Assembly: GCA_023410475.1 (NCBI GenBank)
Contig: JAEYPS010000039.1
Location: 1-64,000 of the forward strand
Length of the DNA stretch: 64,000 bases
Source: Bacillota bacterium
GTDB taxonomy: Bacteria; Bacillota; Clostridia; Christensenellales; SZUA-584
Direction: 5' to 3'
Below are positions 24,643 to 33,800 of the stretch, one piece after another. The notes under the pieces were generated by a model. The model had not been told where the DNA came from, did not search any database, and was given only the letters and a program-made list of their open reading frames with translations. Numbering within the stretch: position 1 is the first letter of the stretch; each line of letters starts with the position of its first letter. A program made the translations under genes and the position numbers.

Positions 24643-24828
24643 TCAGGTCAAAAATGACAGCAGCTGCTGTTTCGTCTTTTGCGCTTCCTGCGCCGACTTC
24701 TCGAAAAATCCCTTTACCTGCGGGTCGGTCGACTGCTGCGCATAGGTCTGCATTTTCTGGAACGCCGTGTCGTGCGCTCCGATCAAATGCCGCAGGTGCT
24801 GCAATTCAAGCTTGTTTAATTGTGACAT
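24643..24828 (-). CDS. Small helical coat-associated protein
   Basis: The 61-aa protein is two predicted helices: LNKLELQHLRHLIGAHDTAF and DPQVKGFFEKSAQEAQKTKQ. The Leu/His-rich start and the DPQVK turn match small ferritin-like proteins encoded next to cotF genes in clostridia. It is upstream of and probably cotranscribed with the CotF-like gene, mirroring the pair at 14821-15316. Confidence 0.65.
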   Translation of the reverse strand: MSQLNKLELQHLRHLIGAHDTAFQKMQTYAQQSTDPQVKGFFEKSAQEAQKTKQQLLSFLT

Positions 24829-25009
24829 ATAAAAGGCTCCTTTCTGTTTCTCAAAGTTTATTATCTTTCAACAGCGCAGTGAATATGCAGTATTCGTGGA
24901 ACTTTATAAAGGCAGTCGTGTCAGGTTTGACTAAGAAAAGTTCTTAGAAAAATTTAAATTATGTAATAATATAGTTTTTTAGAATTTAAGGCGTTTGAAC
25001 ACAGAAGAA

Positions 25010-25032
25010 AAGCCGGAGAAATTTCCGGCCTT
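25010..25032 (-). terminator. Terminator of the hydrogenase operon
   Basis: GCCGGA and TCCGGC form a stem; on the minus strand TTTTCTTCTG follows. It sits 36 nt beyond the ferredoxin stop, closing the hydrogenase transcript. Confidence 0.8.
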
Positions 25033-25067
25033 TAATCACTCTTCAATAACTTGAGTTTAAAGTTGCT

Positions 25068-25277
25068 TTAATCTTCCTCAAAAGCAATCGCGCCCGTGGG
25101 GCACTCTTCAAAACAACCGCCGCATTCTATGCATTCTATTGTGATGTAAGCTTTATCGTCCTTTTTTATTATAGCTTCAACAGGGCAGAACTCTATGCAT
25201 TTATCGCAGCCGGTACATTTTTCATTATCTACAATAGGCACCATGAACAACGCTTCCTTTCCATATTGTTGCTGCAT
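25068..25277 (-). CDS. 2[4Fe-4S] ferredoxin
   Basis: The 69-aa protein has two perfect cluster motifs, CTGCDKCIEFCP (residues 22-33) and CIECGGCFEECP, with an 18-residue connection, so it holds two [4Fe-4S] clusters. Either ATG 25277 (GGGAGGAGGG upstream) or ATG 25244 (GGAAAGGAAG upstream) could serve; the latter gives a more typical N-terminus. It lies 46 nt after the hydrogenase gene and could be its redox partner or stand in for the ferredoxin domain missing from the short NuoF-like subunit. Confidence 0.9.
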   Translation of the reverse strand: MQQQYGKEALFMVPIVDNEKCTGCDKCIEFCPVEAIIKKDDKAYITIECIECGGCFEECPTGAIAFEED

Positions 25278-25323
25278 TTTTCACCCTCCTCCCTGTAATC
25301 AGGATTTATTCTTGTTTTTTCGT

Positions 25324-27051
25324 TCACTTTTTTCTTTTTGTATAGTGCGTGTGCAAAAGCTCGTGCGACTTCTCCCCAAGGGGTTCAGAAAGGAACTCTT
25401 CATACAATCTCTTGACAGCGGGGTTTTCGTGCGATTTTCTCAAAGGAAGATCCCCGTCCGCTCGGTACGTCGCGTCTATGCGCCTCTCGCGAAGCTCGTC
25501 CGTGACTCCGTAGGGCTGACCTCCTCCGCCTATGCACCCCCCGGGGCAGCACATCACCTCTATAAACGTATAGTCCGAAGCGGCGCCCGACTTTATCATG
25601 TCCATCACCTGCTTCGCGTTTGACAGCGAGTGCGCCACCATAACCTTGACCTTGTTTCCCTTGAGGCTTATCTCGGATTCCTTTATTCCCTTAAGGCCGC
25701 GCACATCGTGAAAATCGAGATTCTCAAGCGTCTTTCCTGTGACCACCTCGTATACTGTCCGAAGCGCCGCCTCCATCACTCCTCCCGTGGCCCCGAAAAT
25801 AACGGCGGCGCCGGTAGAGATACCGAACGGCTCGTCGTAGTCTTCTTCTTCCAGCTGGTCAAACTCTATTCCCGCCTGCTTGAGCATCCTTGCGAGCTCC
25901 CTCGTGGTAAGCACAGCGTCAACATCGTAGTGCTTTTTATCGAGCCTCATCTCACTGCGCTGCGCCTCATATTTTTTCGCAGTGCACGGCATCACGGACA
26001 CGCTGAATATATCCCCCGGCTTTTTGCCTATCCTTTCAGGGTAATACCCTTTTGCGAGAGCGCCGAACATCTGCTGAGGCGACTTGCATGTTGATACATG
26101 GGGCAGGAGCTCGGGATAATACTGCTCTATGAAGTTTATCCACCCAGGGCTGCACGACGTCAGCATGGGAAGCACGCCGCCCTCGTTTATTCGCTTGAGC
26201 AGCTCGTGCCCCTCTTCGATTATCGTAAGGTCGGCTGTAAAATCGGTATCGAACACCGCGTCGAACCCGAGAGCGCGCAGCGCCGCGGCCAGTTTTCCGG
26301 TAACGATACTGCCAGGCTCCATACCGAACTCCTCGCCAATCGATACCCGCACGGCAGGCGCGGTCTGCACTACGACATGCTTGCCGGGGTCGCCTATGGC
26401 CTCCCAGACGCGAGCAATGTCTTCTTTCTCGGTTATGGCGGCGACAGGGCAAACCACGGAGCATTGCCCGCAGGCCGCGCACCTGACGTCATGCAGGTAA
26501 TGCCCGTAGGCGGGCTTGACCTCGCTCGTATGCCCTCTGCCGGTATAGTCGAGTATCGAGAGCCCCTGTACCTGCGCGCAGACCTGTATGCAGCGGCCGC
26601 ATTTTATGCACTTGTTCTGGTTGCGTACAACCGACGGGCTGCTCTCGTCTTTTTCCTGCAGCACCATTATATTGTCAAACCGGTTTTCGCGTATGCCTAT
26701 CTCGGCCGCTATCTTCTGCAGCTCGCAGTTGCCGTTGCGTATACACGTTGTGCAGCTCATGTTGTGGTTGGCAAGCAGCAGCTCTATGTTTACCTTCCGA
26801 GATTCGCGAGCCTTGGGCGAATTGGTTTTGATGACCATACCGTCCGCAGCCACGGTAGAGCACGCCGTCTGCAGCGTCTTCATTCCTTCCACTTCTACGG
26901 CGCACACCCGACAGTTAGCCTTTATCTCCTGGTCGGGGTGGTAGCAGAGCGTCGGGATAGATATGCCTATGCTTTTTGCAGCGTCAAGAATAAGCGTGCC
27001 CTTGTCTACCTGAAGCTCCTTATTGTTTATCGTTATTCTTACTGTCTCCAT
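25324..27051 (-). CDS. hydA: [FeFe] hydrogenase catalytic subunit, NADH-dependent group A
   Basis: The 575-aa product has, in order, a plant-type [2Fe-2S] domain (Cys 36, 47, 50, 64), a His-Cys3 [4Fe-4S] site (His96, Cys100, 103, 109), two ferredoxin clusters (CIKCGRCIQVC and CAACGQCSVVCP) and the H-cluster domain with TSCSPGW, MPCTAKKYEA and CCPGGCIGGGGQP, followed by the small C-terminal SSU-like tail ending KSHELLHTHY. It reduces protons or oxidises H2. With NuoE- and NuoF-like subunits upstream it probably bifurcates electrons between NADH and ferredoxin, as in Thermotoga HydABC; that mechanism is inferred. Confidence 0.96.
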   Translation of the reverse strand: METVRITINNKELQVDKGTLILDAAKSIGISIPTLCYHPDQEIKANCRVCAVEVEGMKTLQTACSTVAADGMVIKTNSPKARESRKVNIELLLANHNMSCTTCIRNGNCELQKIAAEIGIRENRFDNIMVLQEKDESSPSVVRNQNKCIKCGRCIQVCAQVQGLSILDYTGRGHTSEVKPAYGHYLHDVRCAACGQCSVVCPVAAITEKEDIARVWEAIGDPGKHVVVQTAPAVRVSIGEEFGMEPGSIVTGKLAAALRALGFDAVFDTDFTADLTIIEEGHELLKRINEGGVLPMLTSCSPGWINFIEQYYPELLPHVSTCKSPQQMFGALAKGYYPERIGKKPGDIFSVSVMPCTAKKYEAQRSEMRLDKKHYDVDAVLTTRELARMLKQAGIEFDQLEEEDYDEPFGISTGAAVIFGATGGVMEAALRTVYEVVTGKTLENLDFHDVRGLKGIKESEISLKGNKVKVMVAHSLSNAKQVMDMIKSGAASDYTFIEVMCCPGGCIGGGGQPYGVTDELRERRIDATYRADGDLPLRKSHENPAVKRLYEEFLSEPLGEKSHELLHTHYTKRKK

Positions 27052-27060
27052 ATCTGCCTC

Positions 27061-28332
27061 CTATATTGCCCGGGAACGGTGCTTTTTGATGCCTGCCGCG
27101 TAAAGCTCGGGGAAATACTTAAGCGTAGTCTTGAGCGATGTCGGCGCCGCCTGTCCCAGCCCGCATATCGAGGTTTCTTCTACCGTCTCTATAAGCGTGC
27201 GCAGCAGCTCCAGATCTTTCTTCTCGGCTTCGCCCAGTATAAAGCGGTCGAGAAGCACAAGCAGGTGTACTATGCCCTCGCGGCACGGCGTACACTTGCC
27301 GCAAGACTCGTGCCTGAAGAACTCAAGCGTGTTGCGTACGATATCTAGCACATCGTGCGTGGAATCGATAACGATGACCGCGCCTGAGCCCATAGACATA
27401 TCGTTGTCCGCAAGGTCCTTATAGTCAAGCTTAATCCCCAGCATTTTGGGAGGCAGGCACGGGCCGGAGGCTCCGCCGAGCTGAACCATCCTTATGCTGC
27501 TGCCCGGCACCCCCCTGCCAAGGTTCTCGATTATCTCCCATAAATGCACGCCAAACGGGACTTCAAACAGCCCTTTTTCTCTGACATTGCCGCTCAGCGA
27601 CACAAGCTTTGTGCCTTTGGAATGTTTCGTTCCTATGCTTGAGTACGCCTGCGCGCCGTCCTGTATGATGTGCGGCAGATTTGCGAAGCTTTCTACATTG
27701 TTTATCTGAGTGGGCTTGCCATAGAGCCCTTCCGCCGTCGGGAACGGAGGCTTGAACGTCGATCTTCCGGGGTTGCCCTCTATGCACAGCATCAGCGCGA
27801 ATTCCTCGCCGCATACATACGAGCCGCCGCCTGTGTAGATCTCGATATCAAAATCCGCACCGCTGCCAAGGATCCTTTTGCCGAGGAATCCTTTTTTGCG
27901 CGCTGCCATGACAGCGGCTTCCATAACGTAGATAGATCTTGTGTATTCGCCGCGTATGAAAATATAGCCTTTCACGGCGCCCACCGCGTAAGCGCTTATC
28001 GCAATGCCCTCAATTATCTGGTGAGGGTCGTTCTCCATAAGGTATCTGTCTTTAAAGTTTCCCGGCTCTCCCTCATCTGCGTTGCAGATGAGATATTTCA
28101 TATCTCCTTTTGCTTTGCTGACCATTTCCATCTTGAGTCCCATCGGAAACGCGGCACCGCCCCTGCCCCTGAGGCCCGATGCTTTTACCTCCTCAATAAT
28201 AGCCTCCGGCGTACTCTCCACCGCTTTGCGCAGCGCCTCATAGCCTCCGCTCGCGATATAGTCTTCTATAGACATCGGGTCTATGAACCCGAATCTTCTT
28301 GTAAGCAGCTTTTTTTCTATACTGTTGTTCAT
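27061..28332 (-). CDS. hydB: NuoF/HydB-like NADH-binding flavoprotein subunit, short form
   Basis: The 423-aa subunit has the FMN/NADH site (GRGGAAFPMGLKMEM, CNADEGEPGNFKDR, YVCGEEFAL) and the C-terminal [4Fe-4S] motif ESCGKCTPCREG. It passes electrons between NAD(H) and the hydrogenase. Family HydB proteins are near 600 aa because they carry an N-terminal [2Fe-2S] domain and a C-terminal ferredoxin domain. Both are absent here, leaving a NuoF-sized core. The usual GEETAL is GEEFAL. It starts 1 nt after the NuoE-like gene. Confidence 0.93.
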   Translation of the reverse strand: MNNSIEKKLLTRRFGFIDPMSIEDYIASGGYEALRKAVESTPEAIIEEVKASGLRGRGGAAFPMGLKMEMVSKAKGDMKYLICNADEGEPGNFKDRYLMENDPHQIIEGIAISAYAVGAVKGYIFIRGEYTRSIYVMEAAVMAARKKGFLGKRILGSGADFDIEIYTGGGSYVCGEEFALMLCIEGNPGRSTFKPPFPTAEGLYGKPTQINNVESFANLPHIIQDGAQAYSSIGTKHSKGTKLVSLSGNVREKGLFEVPFGVHLWEIIENLGRGVPGSSIRMVQLGGASGPCLPPKMLGIKLDYKDLADNDMSMGSGAVIVIDSTHDVLDIVRNTLEFFRHESCGKCTPCREGIVHLLVLLDRFILGEAEKKDLELLRTLIETVEETSICGLGQAAPTSLKTTLKYFPELYAAGIKKHRSRAI

Positions 28333-28333
28333 G

Positions 28334-28789
28334 CTAAAGCCTCCTGTATTCTGCGATTATTTCGGCCAGCTTTTTTCTGTTTAGATTACCGTAAATCTTC
28401 TGGTCGATACGCATCACCGGCGCCATATCGCAGCATCCGAGACAGCTTGCGAATTCGAGCGAAAACAGGCCGTCTTTCGTCGTCTCACCCATGCTTACCT
28501 GCAGCGCCGTCTCAAGCTCTTCGCGTATATCAAAAGCTCCGTTAACATAACAGGGAACGTCGCGGCATAATTGTATGACGTATTTGCCCCTGGGCTTTAC
28601 GGACAGCAGCGAGTAAAACGTTGCTACGCTGTATACCCGGCTTTCGGGCAGATTCATCTTTTTGGCCACGTCTTTTAAGTCTTCATTAGTCAGGTAGTTT
28701 CGGTTTTTTGTTTTTTGATATTCGAGTAAAACACCAAGCAGCTTGTCGGGAGTCTTTCCTTTTTGCCGGACGATATCGTTTAATACCAT
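28334..28789 (-). CDS. hydC: NuoE/HydC-like [2Fe-2S] subunit
   Basis: The 151-aa thioredoxin-like subunit has LPESRVYSVATFYSLL and the four cluster Cys in CRDVPC and CLGCC. It is the small electron-transfer partner of the NuoF-like subunit. ATG 28789 follows GAAGGAGG; a longer frame up to 28867 lacks such a site. It is the first gene of the hydCBA-ferredoxin operon. Confidence 0.93.
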   Translation of the reverse strand: MVLNDIVRQKGKTPDKLLGVLLEYQKTKNRNYLTNEDLKDVAKKMNLPESRVYSVATFYSLLSVKPRGKYVIQLCRDVPCYVNGAFDIREELETALQVSMGETTKDGLFSLEFASCLGCCDMAPVMRIDQKIYGNLNRKKLAEIIAEYRRL

Positions 28790-29186
28790 AAACCCTCCTT
28801 CGTTGTAAACATTTTTGATTTTCGCGCCTGAAAGTTGCGTTAACTGCAGCGTGCGTTTATATAACAAACAACAAATATTGCCTGCAGAACTTTTTCTTAA
28901 GCTAAATCAAAATGCTGTGTTCAGTTTTTTAATATTGAAACCGTAAGTACTGAATAATGAGCGGAGCGGGTGCCTGTTAATCAATAGTTTAAAAAGATGA
29001 CTGCGCCAAGAGGCTTAACATTGTCATAAAACAACTAAGCGAACACCCTGTAATATTTATTTATGTAATTATAACATTAAAAATGATGATTTACAAGTTT
29101 TCCCGAACAATACCGGCGAAACCATATAAATATGATTTGCAGGGTATGCGTCGAATTAACGGTTGTTATAAAACAGCTTCCCCGCC
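28790..29186 (-). promoter_or_regulatory. Long leader and promoter of the hydrogenase operon
   Basis: No gene fits in this stretch. On the minus strand TTGTAA (29091-29096), 17 nt and TATAAT (29068-29073) make a good promoter about 280 nt upstream of the NuoE-like start, implying a long 5' leader. I saw no known riboswitch and no convincing Rex site in it. A closer, weaker promoter cannot be excluded. Confidence 0.5.
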
Positions 29187-29570
29187 CTATGCGAGGATTA
29201 TATATCCGGCATCAATAAGCGCTTGCGCCGCGCACTCTTTGTCGCTCTCTCGCATGAGAATATAATCGGTATCGTACGTAGACAGCGCGAATATGCTGAC
29301 GCCCGCCTCTGCCAGCACGGCGCTTATGGATGAGAGTATTCCCTTAAGCGAGAAATCGAGAGGACCCAGCACTTTTATCGCTGAGTAACCCCTTACGCAC
29401 AACACTTCTTCGGGAGCGAGGCTCTCTTCGCACACTATTGAAAGCTCGTCGTCTGTGCGCGTAACGCTGAAAAATCCGCCCTGCACCGCCCACGTCGGAA
29501 CGGGAGTCGCGCTGTCCAGTCTGCATATGGCATACCGGCCGGTAATAAATCTAAGCTTTGGTTTATACAT
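29187..29570 (-). CDS. ACT domain protein
   Basis: The 127-aa product shows paired ACT-like folds: FITGRYAICRLD...PTWAVQGGFFSVTRTDDELSIVC in the first half (an aspartokinase-like/CASTOR-type ACT), then YSAIKVLGPLDFSLKGILSSISAVLAEAGVSIFALSTYDTDYILM, a classic ACT strand-helix-strand (each quoted in parts). Proteins of this kind bind amino acids. The start overlaps the methyltransferase stop as TGATG, so the two are coupled. The ligand is unknown. Confidence 0.75.
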   Translation of the reverse strand: MYKPKLRFITGRYAICRLDSATPVPTWAVQGGFFSVTRTDDELSIVCEESLAPEEVLCVRGYSAIKVLGPLDFSLKGILSSISAVLAEAGVSIFALSTYDTDYILMRESDKECAAQALIDAGYIILA

Positions 29571-30346
29571 CACTCTATTCTTTTTAACACCCACATTACG
29601 CTGACGACGCAATCCGTCATGTCGTCGCACTCCTGCTGCTGAGATATCACATACTCTTCAAACAGCGCCCTGCGCTCCGGGTGCATAAGCGCAAGCTCCG
29701 CCGCCCTGGAGGCGATCATCGCCGTGTTATCGTCGTTTACGTACTGCGTTTCCTCGCCCGCCGTTTTTTCGATGATCAGTTTCAGCCCTGTGTTTTTGAA
29801 CGCCTTAATCCACTGCTCTTTTGTATAATATTCGCCTTCAAGCCTCAACGCCTTAGCGCCTTCAACTATGTAACCGTCGTCCAGCACAATATATCCGCCG
29901 GGCTTGACTGTGCTTTTAAGCTTTTTCAGCGTGTGCTCCGGGCTTCCCATCACGTTTCCCACCGCTCCGAGAACGGTGATGTCACAGCCCGTCTCCTTTT
30001 GTACGGCCTCGTTTATATCAACCACGGCGAAATCGCATAGATCCGCTACGCCGAATTCCTCAGCTTTATTTTTCGCATACTCTATGAACTCGCCCATAAG
30101 ATCGACGCCCTTTACGCTGATGCCAAGCTCTTTCGCGAGCCTTACGCTGACAGCGCCCTTGCCGCAGGCGAGGTCGAGCGCCTTCCAGCCGGGACCCGCG
30201 CCCATGTCCTTAGCCGCCCGCACGATGTCGTCGGGGCTGCTTCCAAGCTCCCACAAGTCCTGCAGCAGGTAAGAAAGATAAGGCAGTATATCGGCGGAGC
30301 CCGCCGTCAGCGACTTTGCTAGTTTTTCTTCGGTTTCTTTTTTCAT
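29570..30346 (-). CDS. Class I SAM-dependent methyltransferase
   Basis: The product, 258 aa from ATG 30346, has motif I ALDLACGKGAVSVRLAKELG, an acidic strand end in VKGVDLMGEF, DINEAV, and the motif IV/V region LGAVGNVMGSPEHTLKKL followed by GGYIVLDDGY. The substrate cannot be told. Because an ACT protein is coupled to it, an amino-acid linked regulation is possible but unproven. An in-frame TTG 18 nt earlier has no better site. Confidence 0.85.
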   Translation of the reverse strand: MKKETEEKLAKSLTAGSADILPYLSYLLQDLWELGSSPDDIVRAAKDMGAGPGWKALDLACGKGAVSVRLAKELGISVKGVDLMGEFIEYAKNKAEEFGVADLCDFAVVDINEAVQKETGCDITVLGAVGNVMGSPEHTLKKLKSTVKPGGYIVLDDGYIVEGAKALRLEGEYYTKEQWIKAFKNTGLKLIIEKTAGEETQYVNDDNTAMIASRAAELALMHPERRALFEEYVISQQQECDDMTDCVVSVMWVLKRIE

Positions 30347-30487
30347 GATTTCCCCCAATGCCAAAAGGCAGCTTCAAAATAGATCAACCAAATCAATTGT
30401 ATCATCCTTATCCACTATATGGCAAGACAATTCGACTTCCCCGCTTGCAGCCTTAAAAATGAGAGAGAACAAGCTTCTAAATAAGAA

Positions 30488-30510
30488 AAGCCGGGGGAAA
30501 ATCCCGGCAT
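30488..30510 (-). terminator. Terminator after candidate immunity gene
   Basis: GCCGGG and CCCGGC stem at 30490-30508; on the minus strand it is followed by TTTTCTTATTT. It ends the transcript of the toxin-like locus. Confidence 0.8.
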
Positions 30511-30546
30511 AAAAATCTATGAGAGTATGAGTAAAGCTTGATTGCT

Positions 30547-30876
30547 TTAAATTAGTTCACATACAACTTCATCTAATATTTTAAAGTTATAAAGCAAATT
30601 CTCCGCTTTCATTGCCTTCATTCCGCGGAACACCTGTTTTGTCGTAAACTTTCCGAGCAAAACATATTTTCCGTCTTGCTTTATCCCAATGTCAAGAGCA
30701 GAGCGGTCATAATAAATTCCAACTTCAATCTTCTTGTAGAGCAGCATTGGTAATTCAAATTCTGGGTATGGCGAATTCTTTATATCAACATCTTTAAATT
30801 CACAATTTTGCCCCCATATCACAATCGCTGTTTCTTTAATAATTTGCATGTCTTGTTGGGCCTCATAATCTAACAT
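30547..30876 (-). CDS. Candidate immunity protein of the 1349-aa toxin-like protein
   Basis: The 109-aa acidic protein without membrane segments starts inside the last 14 nt of the large upstream gene, behind GGGAGG. It has an aromatic alpha/beta pattern (KETAIVIWGQNCEF, KKIEVGIYYDRSALDIGI, KYVLLGKFTTKQVFRGM) but no motif I know. A small gene overlapping the end of a protein with a variable toxin-like C-terminus, just before a terminator, is the standard position of an immunity gene. The role is inferred from position only. Confidence 0.55.
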   Translation of the reverse strand: MLDYEAQQDMQIIKETAIVIWGQNCEFKDVDIKNSPYPEFELPMLLYKKIEVGIYYDRSALDIGIKQDGKYVLLGKFTTKQVFRGMKAMKAENLLYNFKILDEVVCELI

Positions 30877-33800
30877 ACCAGAAACCTCCCTCAAATTCTA
30901 AATTTGCATCTGTCAGGTTTAGCTTGTCCTTAATATACTCCCATTCATCCGCTAAGAATGATCCACTATAATCTATCGGGTTATGAGAAAATCTGATTAT
31001 TTTATTTCCTGAGATCGCGTCATCCAGTGCAGGCCTATTAAAGTAGTAGAACATTTCATTATTATTAAGCCCATATTTCTTTTTAATAATATTCCACTTG
31101 TCACCCATATCAAAATAAGTTGAGCCTCCAGCCATTTTTGTATATGAATCTTGCCCTGCTGTGTGTTTGCCAAGGGTCATCGTATCAGCATCAGGGTTCT
31201 TGATTGATAATTTCCTAAACGCTTTAAACTCATCAGCAGGAATCTTCCCTCCAACTTTCCCGTCAATGATCTCTATACCGTCAATGGAATCCCTTGCATT
31301 ACCACTTTTATTATCTCCCATCCCCGTTTTGCTGTCAATATCAGGCTCTTCTCTGCTTCCCTCAGGTTTTAAGCTTCCCGCCTTCTCCAAACTCTGTCCC
31401 GCCAGATCTATTACAATCTGTGCATTTGCGTCCGCAGGGTTCAGCCCGTAAGCGTAGTAGGCGTTCATTATCCCGTTATACTCCGCCGCCGGTAATGCTG
31501 CAGGCGGCAAAGCCATTACCGCCTTAACAGCATTGGCGACACTGTCCGGCGTGTAAGCCGGTACGCCGCCGTTAGGAATAATTGCAGGAAGATTTGGGCC
31601 TCCCGGGCTGCTTCCCCCCTGCACCACAGGAAGGCCGGATGTACCTGCGCCGCCAAGCCCCGCCTTTATCTCACCCAAAACGGAACCGAACAAGCTGAAT
31701 GCCGCCGACCTCCCGCCCGATTCTATGAATGCTTTCGCCGGTTGAGCGAAAAATGATTCAACGGCCGCGGCGGTCATCGCCTCATCTTTCGTCATGCCTT
31801 CGCTTTTAAACAGGTTGGCAAGCTGGGCGTACCTCGACCTGTCGCCCACCGTGAGCATATCGGTCAGGTTCTTTGCAAATACATTTTGTGCGGCTACCGT
31901 ACCGCCGACAACGCCGAATTTAAATGCCCTCACTCCATATGCCAGTATCTTTGCGCCAAAGCTTGCCGGTATGCTCGTCCCCGCCATTATCCTGCTGAAA
32001 CCGTTGAGAAGCGCTTTGGACGAGAAATAATCTATCGCTCCCGTAAACGTTGAATGCGCGGCAGATTCCCATGGGGTTGCCCCCATACGGTTTTGCTGAA
32101 CCGCGTCAATACCTGCGGAAGACAGCCCCATAAACGCGGGCCCTGCCCCCACAAAAAACCAGGGAAGCCGCGGAGCAAGGTAAACGACGGTCCGCGCCAT
32201 TTTTTTCAAAAAGGGGTCTTCAATTGTGGATACGGCGAGTTCACCGAACTGCGTTGATCCATGTGTGAGCAGCTGCGCCGGCGAGCTTGTATCAACGTCC
32301 TCCCCCACTATAGCAGCCGACAGCGTTTCCAAATATGCAATTGGAGATGCGGCTGTCCCGCCCATTGACGAAACAAATGATAATATCTCTCCAAGCGGGC
32401 CCGGTTCCTCCGTTATCTCTTTCATCCTGCCATAATAAGCCTGCCATTGCGCTTCCGTCAGTTCGGTTTCAAAGATGTTGAAATACTCGTAAAATCCAGT
32501 GAAGTCTCCGGTTTCCCTGCCCTTTTTATAGAGGTACGTAAAGGTGTCAAGATTATCTTTTGTTATAAACCCATAACCGGACCATGCTTCCCGCAAGTCT
32601 TCAGTGACAGCTATATTGCCCTCTATCTGTTTTATAAAGCCATCAAATTGCTCCTGCGTTATAATTCCGTCTTTTAATCCCTGTTCAAGCTCAAAAAATA
32701 TGCCTTCATCCGCTTCAGTCTGCAGGTGGTTAACCATATAACCCGTTTTTACTGCTCCGAACAAATCGTCCGCCGACGGCCTGAACAAACCGCGCGACGA
32801 TGGCTTGAAATATGGATTCCAGTTGCCCACAACATCCGGCATGGCCGCAACAACAGCTTCGAAATCGCCGTTTTCTCTTATATCTTTATCTACGGCTTCA
32901 GCCTTGCCAAGCTTTATCTTCCATTTCCGATCTTTTTCGGCGTATTTGAGCATATCGCCCAAAAACTCTTTTACGGCGTTTTCGGTAGCCTCAAAGTAAC
33001 AGCCTGCCGGCTTGCTTTTGATTGTCTCAACGATAGCACCCATTCCGCCTCGTTCCAGATCTGCAACTTTTTCAGCATCCAGAGCGAGCCCCATAGACTG
33101 CTGCATCATAAGGTAAGAGATATTGTCATTAAATCCGTGAAGCTGCGGGTCTGTCCTCCATACCCCACTACATAGATACGGTTCGATTATAAGCATTCCC
33201 GTCGCCGTGTTAAAAGTTGTTGCCCACTCTCTTGTGTTTGTCTTTGGGTTAACCCTTATTTCTAAAGTGCCAAATCTATTCCCGGCGTCAATCTGCGCTT
33301 GTTTACTTAATTCTTTGTTTGAAGCCATACCGTGTATATAATTACCTGTCTGGCCGATCAAAACTGCCGTGTCTGCTAAGATATCTTTACCGTATTCTGA
33401 CGCTATCTCAAAGCCCTTTGCCTCGTTTACCCTATCAAATGCAGTTTGTATCCCGTCGCTGTTTACGGTGTCTATAAGATAAAGGATCTGATCTCTGCGC
33501 TGATTATCGATATTATTTTGAATGATCTCGGGCAGATTGTTTAATTGATTTATTACCGCTTGTACATACTTTATATCCTTCTCTTTGGCGCTGTCAGGGT
33601 TCTTTGACAGTGATTCTATAATCTCTGTCACATGCTTTATCCCCCCCATAAGATAGAAAGGATCGCTCATGTCGGCGCCAAGCTGCTCAGCTGCCCGGTT
33701 TATTTTGTTCATGATAAAAATGCCGTTCTTTTTTTCACCGGCGATATTGCGCCGCTTTGCATACGTATCAAGCAGTTCCCCGACGCTCGCGCTGTCCCAC

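Noticed and set aside
26098..27348. Plus-strand frame of 416 codons opposite the hydrogenase genes
   Set aside because: It is antisense to two unmistakable Fe-S enzymes; its Arg/Tyr/His-rich composition is typical of a GC-bias shadow.
28790..29186. Rex operator upstream of the hydrogenase operon
   Set aside because: TTGT and ACAA half sites occur (in TTGTTTTATGACAA) but with 6 instead of 10 nt between them, so the site does not match the Rex consensus.
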